Below are positions 1-9,550 of a stretch of DNA of 55,085 nucleotides, one piece after another (positions within the stretch are counted from its first letter, which is position 1; each line of letters starts with the position of its first letter). Origin of the DNA: Aphanothece cf. minutissima CCALA 015. Lineage in GTDB: Bacteria > Cyanobacteriota > Cyanobacteriia > PCC-6307 > Cyanobiaceae. The translations under genes were made by a program, and so were the position numbers. The notes below the pieces were generated by a model. It was not told the DNA's origin. It saw only the letters and a list, made by a program, of their open reading frames with translations, and did no database searches. Where the stretch lies: contig PVWP01000013.1 of assembly GCA_003003925.1 (NCBI GenBank), positions 1 through 55,085 on the forward strand. Direction: 5' to 3'.

Positions 1-225
1 GAATGCCTCAAGGGGGACCTGCGGGCGCTGCTGGAGCAGCTGCCGGAACTGCAGGGGCGGGTGCTGAAGATGCGCTACGGCATCGACGGCGAGGAGCCGA
101 TGAGCCTCACCGGCATCGGCCGCATCCTGGGCATCAGCCGCGACCGGGTTCGGAATCTTGAGCGCGACGGGCTGGCGGGTCTGCGCCGCCTCAGCGACGC
201 CGTCGAGGCCTACGTGGCCATCTGA
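1..225 (+). CDS. RNA polymerase sigma-70 factor, C-terminal fragment
   Basis: Only the last 74 residues are inside the window; the frame is open from base 1 to a TGA at 223-225. The sequence LPELQGRVLKMRYGIDG, followed by MSLTGIGRILGISRDRVRNL, is sigma-70 region 4: it carries the helix-turn-helix that reads the -35 promoter element, ending in the usual ERDGLAGLRRL helix. Region 4 alone cannot separate the primary sigma factor from the several group 2 sigma factors of cyanobacteria. The missing N-terminal regions 1-3 lie to the left of the window. The next gene follows after about 95 bases in the same direction. Confidence 0.93.
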   Translation, partial: ECLKGDLRALLEQLPELQGRVLKMRYGIDGEEPMSLTGIGRILGISRDRVRNLERDGLAGLRRLSDAVEAYVAI

Positions 226-319
226 GGCCCTCCAAGCGCACCGTTTGCGAGGCTTGGAACCGCTCGCACCTCCCCCTCCCATGGCCGGCATGCCCCCCGC
301 AGCCTCGGAGGACCCGACG

Positions 320-1051
320 ATGGAGGTGATCAGTCTCTTCCCCCGCTACCTGCTCCAGGGCCATCTGGGTCCGACCCAGCTGGCCGACCTGCAGGCCATG
401 GCCCGGGCTGTGCTGGCCGCGCCCGAGCGCAGTCCCGACGCCTCGGTGAAACTGGCCGGCCAGCTCACCCAGCAGCGGGAGCTCGGCCCCGACCACCCCG
501 CCGCCGCCGAACTCTGTCGCTCGGTGATCCTGCCGGCCTGCGAGCGCTGGATCCGCCACGTGATCGACCAGCAGCCGCCCCAGGGGCGGGGCCCCTGGAC
601 GCCGGGTCGCTACGGCCTGCAGATGATCGACCTCTGGCTCAACGCCCAGCGCGCCGGCGACTACAACCCCACGCATACCCACGGCGGCAGCTTCTCCGGC
701 GTGCTGTTCCTGCAGGTGCCGCCCCAGATCCGGGCCGACAGCTTCGACGGCCAGCTCTGCTTCCACGGTCCGGAGGAATGGCATATCCAGAGCTTCCGCA
801 CCGGCATGGCCCACTACGTGCTGCCGGTGCCCGGCGATTTCTATGTGTTCCCGGCCTGGCAGCCCCACTCGGTGCCCCCCTTCCGGGGGGAGGGGGAACG
901 CTGGTCGATCGCCTTCAACGTGGTGGCCGTGCCCCAGCCGCCCCAGCGCCCCGCACCGCCGCCGGCCTCCGCCCAGGGGGGTGGGCAGGGCGGCGTCCAG
1001 GGCAATGTGTCCCTCTCCAGCAGCCGACCCCGACCGGGTGGGTTCCTCTAG
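320..1051 (+). CDS. Putative 2OG-Fe(II) oxygenase-family protein
   Basis: A 243-residue protein. The ATG at 320 is preferred because GGAGGA lies 6-7 bases upstream; the frame is open further upstream but without a comparable site. The middle region has a double-stranded beta-helix look with an iron-site pattern: THTHGGSFSG (first His ligands), then VPGDFYVFPAWQPHSV, whose His fits the distal iron ligand. This resembles the putative 2OG-Fe(II) oxygenase family also seen in cyanophages and their hosts. Substrate is unknown. The C-terminal tail is Pro/Ala-rich and overlaps the start of mutY in another frame. Family assignment is from motif reading, so the enzymatic role is inference. Confidence 0.65.
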   Translation: MEVISLFPRYLLQGHLGPTQLADLQAMARAVLAAPERSPDASVKLAGQLTQQRELGPDHPAAAELCRSVILPACERWIRHVIDQQPPQGRGPWTPGRYGLQMIDLWLNAQRAGDYNPTHTHGGSFSGVLFLQVPPQIRADSFDGQLCFHGPEEWHIQSFRTGMAHYVLPVPGDFYVFPAWQPHSVPPFRGEGERWSIAFNVVAVPQPPQRPAPPPASAQGGGQGGVQGNVSLSSSRPRPGGFL

Positions 1052-2207
1052 GCCGCGGCCCCCGGCGGATCCGGGCCCGATCGAGCCCCTGCGGGGTGAA
1101 CTGTTGGCCTGGTGGGAGCGGGACGGACGCCACCAGATCCCCTGGAAGCTTCACCCCGACGGCTCCCGGCCGGGGCCGGGGGAGCCCCTGGCCGCCTACG
1201 GGATCTGGGTGGCCGAGGTGATGCTGCAGCAGACCCAGCTGGCGGTGGTGCTGCCCTACTGGCACCGCTGGATGGCGGCGTTTCCCGACCTCGGCGCCCT
1301 CGCGGCCGCCAGCGAGCACGACGTGCTGATGCTCTGGCAGGGCCTGGGCTACTACGCCCGGGCCCGCCGGCTGCACGCGGGGGCCCGGCAGCTCGTCGCC
1401 GGCGCCTACCCCTCCGGCGCCGCGGGCCACGGCGACCCCTGGCCGCGCACGCTCGAGGGCTGGATGGCCCTGCCGGGCATCGGCCGCAGCACCGCCGGCA
1501 GCATCCTCTCCTCCGCCTTCGATCGGCCCTTCGCGATCCTCGACGGCAACGTCCAGCGGGTGCTGGCCCGGCTGGTGGCCCACCCGGGTCCGCCGAAGCG
1601 GGAGCTGGCCGGGTTCTGGCGGCTCAGCGAGACCCTGCTCGACCCCCAGCGGCCCCGCGCCTTCAACCAGGCCCTGATGGACCTGGGCGCCGGCGTCTGC
1701 ACCCCCCGCCAGCCCGCCTGCGGCACCTGCCCGTGGCAGCCGCACTGCGCTGCCTACGCTGCCGGCGACCCTGGCCGCTTCCCCGTGAAGGACACCCCCC
1801 CGCCCGTGCCGTTCCAGGTGATCGGGGTGGGGGTGGTGTCGGATGCTGCGGGCAGGGTGCTGATCGATCAGCGGCTCCCAGAGGGCCTGCTGGGGGGCCT
1901 GTGGGAGTTCCCGGGGGGCAAGCAGGAGCCGGGCGAGGCGATCGAGGCGACCATCCAACGCGAGCTGCGCGAGGAGCTGGCCATCGAGGTGACGGTGGGG
2001 GAGGAGCTGATCACCCTCGAGCACGCCTACAGCCACAAGCGGCTGCGCTTCGTGGTGCATCTCTGCCGCTGGCGCTCGGGGGAGCCGCAGCCGCTGGCCT
2101 CCCAGCAGGTGCGCTGGGTGGCGCCCCAGGAGCTCTCGTCCTACCCGTTCCCGGCCGCCAACGCCCGCATCATCGCGGCGCTGGAGGCGCGGCTGGCGGC
2201 GGGGTGA
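1005..2207 (+). CDS. mutY: A/G-specific adenine DNA glycosylase MutY with NUDIX-like C-terminal domain
   Basis: Removes adenine mispaired with 8-oxoguanine in base-excision repair. Visible in order: the catalytic-Glu motif WVAEVMLQQTQ; the helix-hairpin-helix LPGIGRSTAGS followed by ILDGNVQRVLARL with the conserved Asp; an iron-sulfur loop spaced C-x6-C-x2-C-x5-C (CTPRQPACGTCPWQPHC); and a C-terminal 8-oxoG-reading NUDIX-like domain, with GGKQEPGEAIEATIQRELRE resembling a Nudix box. The start is uncertain: ATG 1005 lies inside the upstream gene and GTG 1038 is an in-frame alternative that keeps all domains. The 3' end overlaps tsaE on the opposite strand by about 38 bases. Confidence 0.93.
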   Translation: MCPSPAADPDRVGSSRPRPPADPGPIEPLRGELLAWWERDGRHQIPWKLHPDGSRPGPGEPLAAYGIWVAEVMLQQTQLAVVLPYWHRWMAAFPDLGALAAASEHDVLMLWQGLGYYARARRLHAGARQLVAGAYPSGAAGHGDPWPRTLEGWMALPGIGRSTAGSILSSAFDRPFAILDGNVQRVLARLVAHPGPPKRELAGFWRLSETLLDPQRPRAFNQALMDLGAGVCTPRQPACGTCPWQPHCAAYAAGDPGRFPVKDTPPPVPFQVIGVGVVSDAAGRVLIDQRLPEGLLGGLWEFPGGKQEPGEAIEATIQRELREELAIEVTVGEELITLEHAYSHKRLRFVVHLCRWRSGEPQPLASQQVRWVAPQELSSYPFPAANARIIAALEARLAAG

Positions 2208-2703
2208 CGCCTGGCGGCCTGAAGCCTGGCGGCGTGATCCGTGCCAAGCGGCCCTCGCCATCCTCCCGGTGGCTCAGCGCCACCTCCCAGGCCCCTTCCG
2301 GCCGGAAGCTGAGCCGCTCGGGCCACTCCACCGCCAGCACGGCGCCAAGGCCGCGGGCGTCCTCCTCCTCCTGGGCGAACAGTTCATCGGCCGCGGCGCC
2401 CGGCTCCAGCCGATAAAGATCCAGATGCACCAGGGCCGTGGTGCCCGCGTCGGAGCCGACATCGGTGTCGTAGTGCTGGGCCAGGGCGAAGGTGGGGCTG
2501 GTGACAGGCTCGCTGATGCCCAGGGCGGCGGCCAGCCCCTGCACCAGGGACGTCTTGCCGGCCCCGAGCTCCCCCCGCAGCAGCAGCAGGGCGCCGTCAG
2601 CGGCACCAGCCGCGAGCAGCTGCGACGCCAGCCGCCGCCCCAGGGCGTCGGTGGCGGCGGGGTCCGCCAGATGGCACACCTCGATCGCGTCCGTGGATTC
2701 CAT
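2170..2703 (-). CDS. tsaE: tRNA threonylcarbamoyladenosine biosynthesis ATPase TsaE
   Basis: A 177-residue P-loop protein. The Walker A motif [14 protein letters not shown] is followed by the family signature [10 protein letters not shown] and then HLDLYRL, where the Asp-Leu-Tyr-Arg run is typical of TsaE (YjeE). Together with TsaB, TsaC and TsaD it makes the t6A37 modification of ANN-decoding tRNAs; the partner genes are not in this window. I chose the ATG at 2703 (MESTDAIEV) because the longer open frame upstream reads low-complexity sequence lying in the ahcY leader. It is divergent from ahcY and convergent with mutY, overlapping its end. Confidence 0.92.
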   Translation of the reverse strand: MESTDAIEVCHLADPAATDALGRRLASQLLAAGAADGALLLLRGELGAGKTSLVQGLAAALGISEPVTSPTFALAQHYDTDVGSDAGTTALVHLDLYRLEPGAAADELFAQEEEDARGLGAVLAVEWPERLSFRPEGAWEVALSHREDGEGRLARITPPGFRPPGVTPPPAAPPAPR

Positions 2704-2794
2704 CGATGTAGATTGCCCTCCAGCGAGCCCGAAGCCTCGGCGTCTCTGCAGATATTTCCACTTCTTCGTCCTCCCTTCGGGGAGCTTCCCATGC

Positions 2795-4237
<1,443 letters not shown>

Positions 4238-4243
4238 GCGGCC

Positions 4244-4276
4244 ACGGCCCGGCGCTGCTGGCAGCGTCCGGGCCGT
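4244..4276 (+). terminator. GC-rich hairpin after ahcY, probable terminator
   Basis: A near-perfect inverted repeat begins 6 bases after the ahcY stop: a 15-base left arm (4244-4258) pairs with a 16-base right arm (4261-4276), with one bulged base and a 2-base turn. There is no T-run, so factor-independent termination is plausible but not certain; 3'-end stabilisation is the alternative. Confidence 0.5.
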
Positions 4277-4311
4277 CGTGGAAGACTGGCGCCTCTGATC
4301 CGGCTGGCCCG

Positions 4312-4968
4312 ATGGCGATCGAACTGGTCCAGAAGCTGCCCGAGATGATCGGCGCGGCGGTGGAGGCCAACCCGGCGGCCGGGTATGGCGCGATCTTCGC
4401 GGCCATGTTCCTGGAGAACCTGTTCCCCCCGATTCCCTCCGAGCTGATCATGCCGCTCGGGGGGTTTTTCGTGCAGCAGGGCAAGCTCTCCCTGGTGCCG
4501 GTGGTGCTGGCGGGCCTGCTGGGCACCGTGCTCGGCGCCCTCCCCTGGTACGGCATCGGCCGGCTGGTGAACGAGGAGCGCATTGAGCACTGGCTCGGAC
4601 GCCACGGCCGCTGGATCGGCATCAGCCCCCAGGAGCTGCACCGCAGCCGCCGCTGGTTCAGCCGCCACGGCACGGCGCTGGTGTTCTGGGGACGGCTGGT
4701 GCCCGGCATCCGCACCCTGATCTCGGTGCCCGCCGGCATCGAGATGATGCCCCTGACGCCCTTCCTGATCTGGACCACCGCCGGCAGCCTGATCTGGACC
4801 CTGCTGCTGACCCTGGCGGGGCTGGCGCTGGGGGAGAGCTACACGAACGTGGAGCTCTGGATCGAGCCGGCCGCCCGGGTGATCAAGGTGCTGCTGGTGC
4901 TGGCGGTGCTGGCGGGGGCCGTGTGGGTGGGTCTGCGGATCTGGAAGCAGAGCCGCCATCGGTCCTGA
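4312..4968 (+). CDS. DedA-family (SNARE-associated/VTT domain) membrane protein
   Basis: A 218-residue polytopic inner-membrane protein. The N-terminal part has the DedA signature region FLENLFPPIPSELIMPLGGF, which contains the conserved E-x-x-x-P-P-x-P-x-E pattern. The central segment FWGRLVPGIRTLISVPAG carries the conserved G-R-x-x-P-x-x-R motif, and hydrophobic C-terminal segments end in a short basic tail (IWKQSRHRS). DedA proteins are linked to undecaprenyl-phosphate or phospholipid translocation and envelope homeostasis. The start ATG 4312 gives the usual family length. It stands alone between ahcY and the convergent ssb. Confidence 0.88.
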   Translation: MAIELVQKLPEMIGAAVEANPAAGYGAIFAAMFLENLFPPIPSELIMPLGGFFVQQGKLSLVPVVLAGLLGTVLGALPWYGIGRLVNEERIEHWLGRHGRWIGISPQELHRSRRWFSRHGTALVFWGRLVPGIRTLISVPAGIEMMPLTPFLIWTTAGSLIWTLLLTLAGLALGESYTNVELWIEPAARVIKVLLVLAVLAGAVWVGLRIWKQSRHRS

Positions 4969-5007
4969 CGGAGTGCCTGCATGGGTCCCGGCCCCGCCCC
5001 GGACAGT

Positions 5008-5033
5008 AAAAAAGGCGCCCCGGGGGGCGCCTT
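5008..5033 (-). terminator. Rho-independent terminator of ssb
   Basis: On the minus strand a 10-bp stem (5012-5021 with 5024-5033, 2-base loop) is followed by a run of T residues complementary to the A-run at 5008-5013. It lies about 75 bases downstream of the ssb stop, the right position and orientation to end ssb. On the plus strand only a weak CTTCTCT tract follows, so use by the DedA gene is less clear. Confidence 0.82.
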
Positions 5034-5108
5034 CTCTGGCTTCGGACGCTTGATAACCCGGCTGGGCCACTGGCACAAGCCCCCGCGGCGACAGCTGGGT
5101 CGAAATGC

Positions 5109-5504
5109 TCAGAAGGGCACTTCTTCCTCGCTGGGCTCACCGCCACCGAAGCCCCCGCCGAAGCTGCCGCCGCCGCCGCTCTCCGCGTCCCGCTTGCTGC
5201 CGAGCAGCTCCAGCCGATCGACGCGGATCACCGGCTTGCTGCGCTCCTCACCACTGGCCCTGTCCGTCCAGCGGTCGAGCTTGAAGGAGCCGATGATGCC
5301 GATCAGGGCACCCTTGCGGACGTAGTCGGCGGCCACCTGGGCCTGCTTGCCCCAGATCTCCAGGTTGAACCAGTCGGGCTCGTCGTCGCGGCTGCGGCGG
5401 TTCACCGCCAGGGTGAGGTTGGCGACCATGCTGCCGGATTCGAAGTAGCGGACCTCCGGGTCGCGGCCGGCCCGGCCGACGAGGGTGATGGAATTGACGC
5501 CCAT
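5109..5504 (-). CDS. ssb: Single-stranded DNA-binding protein
   Basis: A 131-residue OB-fold protein: MGVNSITLVGRAGRDPEVRY at the N-terminus, then LTLAVNRRSRDDEPDWFNLE and GSFKLDRWTDRASGE, all SSB hallmarks. It ends in a flexible Gly-rich linker and an acidic, Phe-terminated tail (SEEEVPF) like the SSB tip that recruits replication and repair partners. The start codon at 5502-5504 gives the normal N-terminus. It is transcribed divergently from mreB; the 159-base space between them must carry both promoters. Confidence 0.95.
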   Translation of the reverse strand: MGVNSITLVGRAGRDPEVRYFESGSMVANLTLAVNRRSRDDEPDWFNLEIWGKQAQVAADYVRKGALIGIIGSFKLDRWTDRASGEERSKPVIRVDRLELLGSKRDAESGGGGSFGGGFGGGEPSEEEVPF

Positions 5505-5663
5505 GGCGTGCTCCTGGAACGAATGGATCAATGATGCGGCACCCCGATCGGGGGCCTCTCCCTTTCCGTTCCACCCTTCGTCCCGGTTGTCACACCCACC
5601 GGCTCCCCGGGGGGGCTGCGGGAATGCCCCACCTATGATTGACCGCTGCCAGAGGCCTTGCCC

Positions 5664-6710
5664 GTGTTTTTCCGCCGTTTCCAGTTCTCCCGCGACATCG
5701 GCATCGACCTGGGGACGGCCAACACGCTGATGTACGTCTCGGGCAAGGGGATCGTGCTGCAGGAGCCGTCGGTGGTGGCCATCGACCTGGAGCGGGGCAC
5801 CCCCCTGGCGGTGGGCGAGGAGGCCAAGCTGATGCTCGGCCGAACCCCCGGCAACATCCGGGCGATCCGGCCCCTGCGCGACGGCGTCATCGCCGACTTC
5901 GACGCCGCCGAGCAGATGATCAAGAGCTTCATCCAGAAGGGCAACGAAGGCCGCGGCGTGATCGCTCCGCGGCTGGTGATCGGCATTCCCAGCGGCGTCA
6001 CCGGCGTCGAGCGCCGGGCCGTGCATCAGGCGGGCCTGGCCGGGGCCCGGCAGGTGCACCTGATCGATGAGCCGGTGGCGGCCGCCATCGGCGCCGGCCT
6101 GCCGGTGACCGATCCGGTGGGCACGATGATCGTCGACATCGGCGGCGGCACCACCGAGGTGGCCGTGCTCAGCCTGGGCGGCACCGTGCTGAGCGAGTCG
6201 GTGCGGGTGGCCGGCGACGAGCTCAGCGACGCCATCAGCGTGTACCTCAAGAAGGTCCACAACCTGGTGGTGGGCGAGCGCACCGCCGAGGACATCAAGA
6301 TCCGCATCGGCTCCGCCTTCCCCGACGACGGCCACGACGAGACCTCCATGGACGTGCGCGGCCTGCACCTGCTCTCCGGCCTGCCGCGCACGATCAACAT
6401 CCGGGCCGGCGACATCCGCGAGGCCATGGCCGAGCCGCTCAACGTGATCGTGGAGGCGGTCAAGCGCACCCTGGAGCGCACCCCTCCCGAACTGGCGGCC
6501 GACATCGTCGACCGGGGGATCATGCTCGCCGGCGGCGGTGCCCTGGTGCGGGGCATCTGCGACCTGATCAGCCACGAGACCGGCATCCTCACCCATGTGG
6601 CCGAGGACCCCCTGCTCTGCGTGGTCAACGGCTGCGGCATGGTCCTGGAGGACTACAGCCGGCTTGAGCGCGTGCTCGACACCCCCGAATTCGCCCGTCA
6701 GACGGCCTGA
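5664..6710 (+). CDS. mreB: Rod-shape-determining actin homologue MreB
   Basis: Bacterial actin that polymerises under the membrane and guides the elongation peptidoglycan machinery. Actin-fold phosphate and nucleotide motifs are visible: IGIDLGTANTLMYV, IDEPVAAAIGAGLPV, MIVDIGGGTTEVAVL and GIMLAGGGALVRGI. The start is read as GTG 5664 (MFFRRFQFSRDIG) because AGAGG sits about 8 bases upstream; a TTG at 5658 is in frame but too close to that site. It is the first gene of mreB-mreC-mreD, with mreC starting 5 bases after its stop. Confidence 0.96.
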   Translation: MFFRRFQFSRDIGIDLGTANTLMYVSGKGIVLQEPSVVAIDLERGTPLAVGEEAKLMLGRTPGNIRAIRPLRDGVIADFDAAEQMIKSFIQKGNEGRGVIAPRLVIGIPSGVTGVERRAVHQAGLAGARQVHLIDEPVAAAIGAGLPVTDPVGTMIVDIGGGTTEVAVLSLGGTVLSESVRVAGDELSDAISVYLKKVHNLVVGERTAEDIKIRIGSAFPDDGHDETSMDVRGLHLLSGLPRTINIRAGDIREAMAEPLNVIVEAVKRTLERTPPELAADIVDRGIMLAGGGALVRGICDLISHETGILTHVAEDPLLCVVNGCGMVLEDYSRLERVLDTPEFARQTA

Positions 6711-6715
6711 GTCCG

Positions 6716-7456
6716 ATGCCGGCATGGCGCTGGCTCCGCTTCGTCGACGGCTCCTCCCTGCGACGCCTCCTGCCCTGGCTGCTGGTGCTGCTGGCGCTCG
6801 TGGCCGTGCGTCTCAGCAAGGGGGCCATGCTCACCGACGCCTACGCCTTCCTCAGCCGGCCCTTCTGGCCGGGGACCGCCCAGGCCGAATGGCTGCGCTC
6901 GGCCCGCCGGGTGGAGGACGGCGCCCGGCTGGCCCAGCTGGAGCGTGACAACCAGCGGCTGCGCTCGCTCCTGGAGCTGCAGCAGAAGAATCCCAACCGG
7001 GTGACGGCGCCGGTGATCTCCCGGGAGGGATCCGGCTGGTGGCGCCAGCTGCTGCTCGGCCAGGGGGCCCTCAGCGGCATCCGGGCCGGCCAGGCCGTGC
7101 TCGGCCCCGGTGGCCTGGTCGGTCTGGTGGGGAGCGTCACCCCCAGCACCGCCACCGTCACCCTGCTCACCGACCCCAGCAGCCGGGTCGGGGTCTGGGT
7201 GGGGCGCACCCAGCACCACGGCCTGCTCACCGGCATCGGCACCGCCCGGCCCCTGCTGCGCTTTCTGGAGAAGGATCCCCAGGCCCGCCCCGGTGACGTG
7301 GTGGTGACCTCCCCGGCCAGCACCCTGGTGCCCCCCAACCTGCCGGTGGGCGTGATCCAGACCATGGACGCCAATGCCGATCCGGCACCGGAGGCGGTGG
7401 TGCAGCTGATCGCGCCGGTCTCGGCCCTCGACTGGGTGCAGGTGCAGGTGCGCTGA
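6716..7456 (+). CDS. mreC: Rod-shape-determining protein MreC
   Basis: A 246-residue bitopic membrane protein. An N-terminal transmembrane helix (about residues 18-33, LLPWLLVLLALVAVRL) is followed by a short coiled coil (LAQLERDNQRLRSLLELQQK) and a periplasmic beta-barrel domain containing VGLVGSVTPSTATVTLLTD and the late VVVTSPASTLVPPNLPVG segment. MreC scaffolds the elongasome between MreB and the periplasmic synthases. It sits 5 bases after mreB and shares one base of its stop with the mreD start. Confidence 0.93.
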   Translation: MPAWRWLRFVDGSSLRRLLPWLLVLLALVAVRLSKGAMLTDAYAFLSRPFWPGTAQAEWLRSARRVEDGARLAQLERDNQRLRSLLELQQKNPNRVTAPVISREGSGWWRQLLLGQGALSGIRAGQAVLGPGGLVGLVGSVTPSTATVTLLTDPSSRVGVWVGRTQHHGLLTGIGTARPLLRFLEKDPQARPGDVVVTSPASTLVPPNLPVGVIQTMDANADPAPEAVVQLIAPVSALDWVQVQVR

Positions 7457-8067
7457 TGGACCTGCTCACCCGGCAGCCCCTGCTCGCCGCCACGGTCCTG
7501 CTGGTGCCGCTGCTGGCCCTGGCCTCGCCGGGCTGGCTGGCCCTCGACGGCGTCGGTCCCTGCTGGGCGGTGCTGTGGCTGCTGCCCTGGGCGCTCAGCG
7601 ACGGGCCCTTCTCGGGGGCCTGCGCCGGCCTGGCCCTGGGCCTGCTGCTGGATGCCCTCCACCCCGGCGGTGTCACCCAGATTCCCGCCCTGCTGTTGCT
7701 GGGCTGGTGGTGGGGGCGGATGGGACGGCGGGCGGCGCCGATCCAGCGCAGCTTCAGCCTCGGCCTGCTCGCCCTGCTGGGAACGGCCGTGCTGGGCCTC
7801 ACCCTGATGCTGCAGTGGGGCGTCCTCGACTGGATCGGCACCCGGGACGTGCTCCAGCAGGCGGGACCGCTGGCCAGCCGCAGCGCCCGGGAGCACGGGG
7901 TGAATCCGGCCCTGCTGGCCCTGCCGGGCTGGCGCTGGGATGATCTGGCGGGATCCGGCCTGCGGGTTCTGCTTGCCCAGACCCTGATCACGGCCCTGCT
8001 CGCACCGATGCTCTGCTCCCTGCAACTGCTGCTCTGGCGGCAACTGGGCTCCGGCTGGCGCCGCTAG
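7456..8067 (+). CDS. mreD: Rod-shape-determining protein MreD (cyanobacterial type)
   Basis: A 203-residue hydrophobic protein with about five predicted membrane spans, including LAATVLLVPLLALASPGW and LGLLALLGTAVLGLTLML. MreD sequences are poorly conserved, so the call rests on membrane topology, size, and its place directly after mreBC with a 1-base overlap of the mreC stop. It is the membrane partner of MreC. Confidence 0.85.
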   Translation: MDLLTRQPLLAATVLLVPLLALASPGWLALDGVGPCWAVLWLLPWALSDGPFSGACAGLALGLLLDALHPGGVTQIPALLLLGWWWGRMGRRAAPIQRSFSLGLLALLGTAVLGLTLMLQWGVLDWIGTRDVLQQAGPLASRSAREHGVNPALLALPGWRWDDLAGSGLRVLLAQTLITALLAPMLCSLQLLLWRQLGSGWRR

Positions 8068-8070
8068 GCC

Positions 8071-9411
8071 ATGGCCAGGATGTCTCCCAGCTCCAGCCGG
8101 CCGTCCCGCCTGCCCCGCCGCCAGGCCCTGCGGTTGCTGGCCGCCCCGTTCGCCCTCGCCCTCGCCGCCGGGGCCTGTGCCCGGCCGCCAGCGCCCGGCC
8201 GGGGCAAGGTGCTCAACGTCTGGACCCTGGACCTGGCGCCCCGCTTCAACGCCTACATGGGGCGGGTGATCGCCGCCTGGGAGCGGGCCCATCCCGGCGT
8301 GACGGTGCGCTGGACCGACGTGCCCTGGGGGTCGGTGGAACGCAAGCTGCTGGCCTCGGTGTTTGCCCGCACCGCGCCGGATCTGGTCAACCTCAACCCC
8401 AACTTCGCCGCCAACCTGGCCAGCAAGGGGGGCCTGAGGGACCTCACGCCCCTGCTGCCCGCCGATGCCGCCGGGCGCTACCTGGCCGGCATCTGGACCT
8501 CCGGCCAGCAGGGGGGCGAACAGTTCGGCATCCCCTGGTACCTGACGGCCCGGGTGACGATCGCCAACCGCCGGCTGCTGCAGAAGGCCGGCCTGGCCGC
8601 TCCGCCGCGCCGCTGGGAGGAGGTGCCCGCCTATGCCGAGGCCGTTCGGCGCCGCACTGGCCGTTACGCCCTGTTCGTGACCGTGGTCCCCGACGACTCC
8701 GGCGAGCTGATGGAGGCGCTGGTGCAGATGGGGGTGCGGCTGCTCGACGACCGCCAGCGGGCGGCGTTCAACAGCCCCGCCGGTCGCCGGGCCTTCGCCT
8801 TCTGGAGCGATCTCTACCGCCGCGGGCTGCTGCCGCGGGAGGTGGTGAGCCAGGGCTACCGGCGGGCGATCGAGCTCTACCAGGCGGGGGACCTGGCCCA
8901 GGTGGCCAGCGGCCCGGATTTCCTGCGCAACCTGCAGACCAACGCCCCCGGCATCGCCGCCACCTCCGCCCCCTTCCCGCCCCTGACCGGGGCCAGCGGC
9001 GAGGCCAACGTGGCGGTGATGAACCTGGTGGTCCCGCGCCAGAGCGCCATGGCCCCGGAGGCGCTGAGCTTCGCCCTGTTCCTCAGCGATGCCGCCAACC
9101 AGCTGGCCTTCGCCGAGGAGGCCCGGGTGCTGCCCTCCTCCCGTGGTGCCCTGGCCAGCCTGGAGGGGCGGCTGCGGGCGGCGGTGCCCGCCGACGGGCA
9201 GGAGCGCCTGGTCCACAGCGCCCGGCTGCTGTCGATCGAGACCCTGGCCGCGGCGCGGGTGCTGGTGCCGGCGACCCCGGGGGTGAAACGACTGCAGGCG
9301 ATCCTCTACACCCAGCTGCAGCGGGCGATGCTGGGGCAGCTCGACAGCGATGCGGCCCTGGCCGAGGCCGAGCGGCAGTGGAACAGCTACGCCGAGGCCC
9401 GCTGGCCCTGA
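8071..9411 (+). CDS. ABC-type (family 1) extracellular solute-binding lipoprotein
   Basis: A 446-residue exported binding protein. The N-terminus has twin arginines (RRQALRLL), a hydrophobic stretch and a possible lipobox ending at Cys (LALAAGAC), suggesting a Tat- or Sec-exported lipoprotein. The mature part resembles MalE/UgpB-type sugar-binding proteins: LNVWTLDLAPRFNAYMGRV, then WERAHPGVTVRW, then APDLVNLNPNFAANLASKGG. No permease or ATPase gene lies nearby; it starts 3 bases after mreD, so it is probably cotranscribed with the cell-shape genes. The ligand cannot be told; ATG 8080 is an alternative start. Confidence 0.82.
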   Translation: MARMSPSSSRPSRLPRRQALRLLAAPFALALAAGACARPPAPGRGKVLNVWTLDLAPRFNAYMGRVIAAWERAHPGVTVRWTDVPWGSVERKLLASVFARTAPDLVNLNPNFAANLASKGGLRDLTPLLPADAAGRYLAGIWTSGQQGGEQFGIPWYLTARVTIANRRLLQKAGLAAPPRRWEEVPAYAEAVRRRTGRYALFVTVVPDDSGELMEALVQMGVRLLDDRQRAAFNSPAGRRAFAFWSDLYRRGLLPREVVSQGYRRAIELYQAGDLAQVASGPDFLRNLQTNAPGIAATSAPFPPLTGASGEANVAVMNLVVPRQSAMAPEALSFALFLSDAANQLAFAEEARVLPSSRGALASLEGRLRAAVPADGQERLVHSARLLSIETLAAARVLVPATPGVKRLQAILYTQLQRAMLGQLDSDAALAEAERQWNSYAEARWP

Positions 9412-9550
9412 GGCCGCCGCCGGCGGGACTGGCACCCTGAAGAAATGTTTTAAATCGGCCAGAGGCCTGCTGACGGAGCCGATCCCGTGTTCACGGCCTG
9501 AAACGGCGTCGCGTTATGGTTGCGATTCTTCATCCGGTCGGACAGGAGCG

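Noticed and set aside
2704..2794. SAH riboswitch upstream of ahcY
   Set aside because: Only a five-base-pair TTCG hairpin is visible; none of the conserved SAH aptamer blocks could be found.
6841..9435. Long minus-strand open frame opposite mreC, mreD and the binding protein
   Set aside because: It reads Gln/Gly/Arg/Pro-rich shadow sequence typical of high-GC antisense frames, while the plus strand has clear families.
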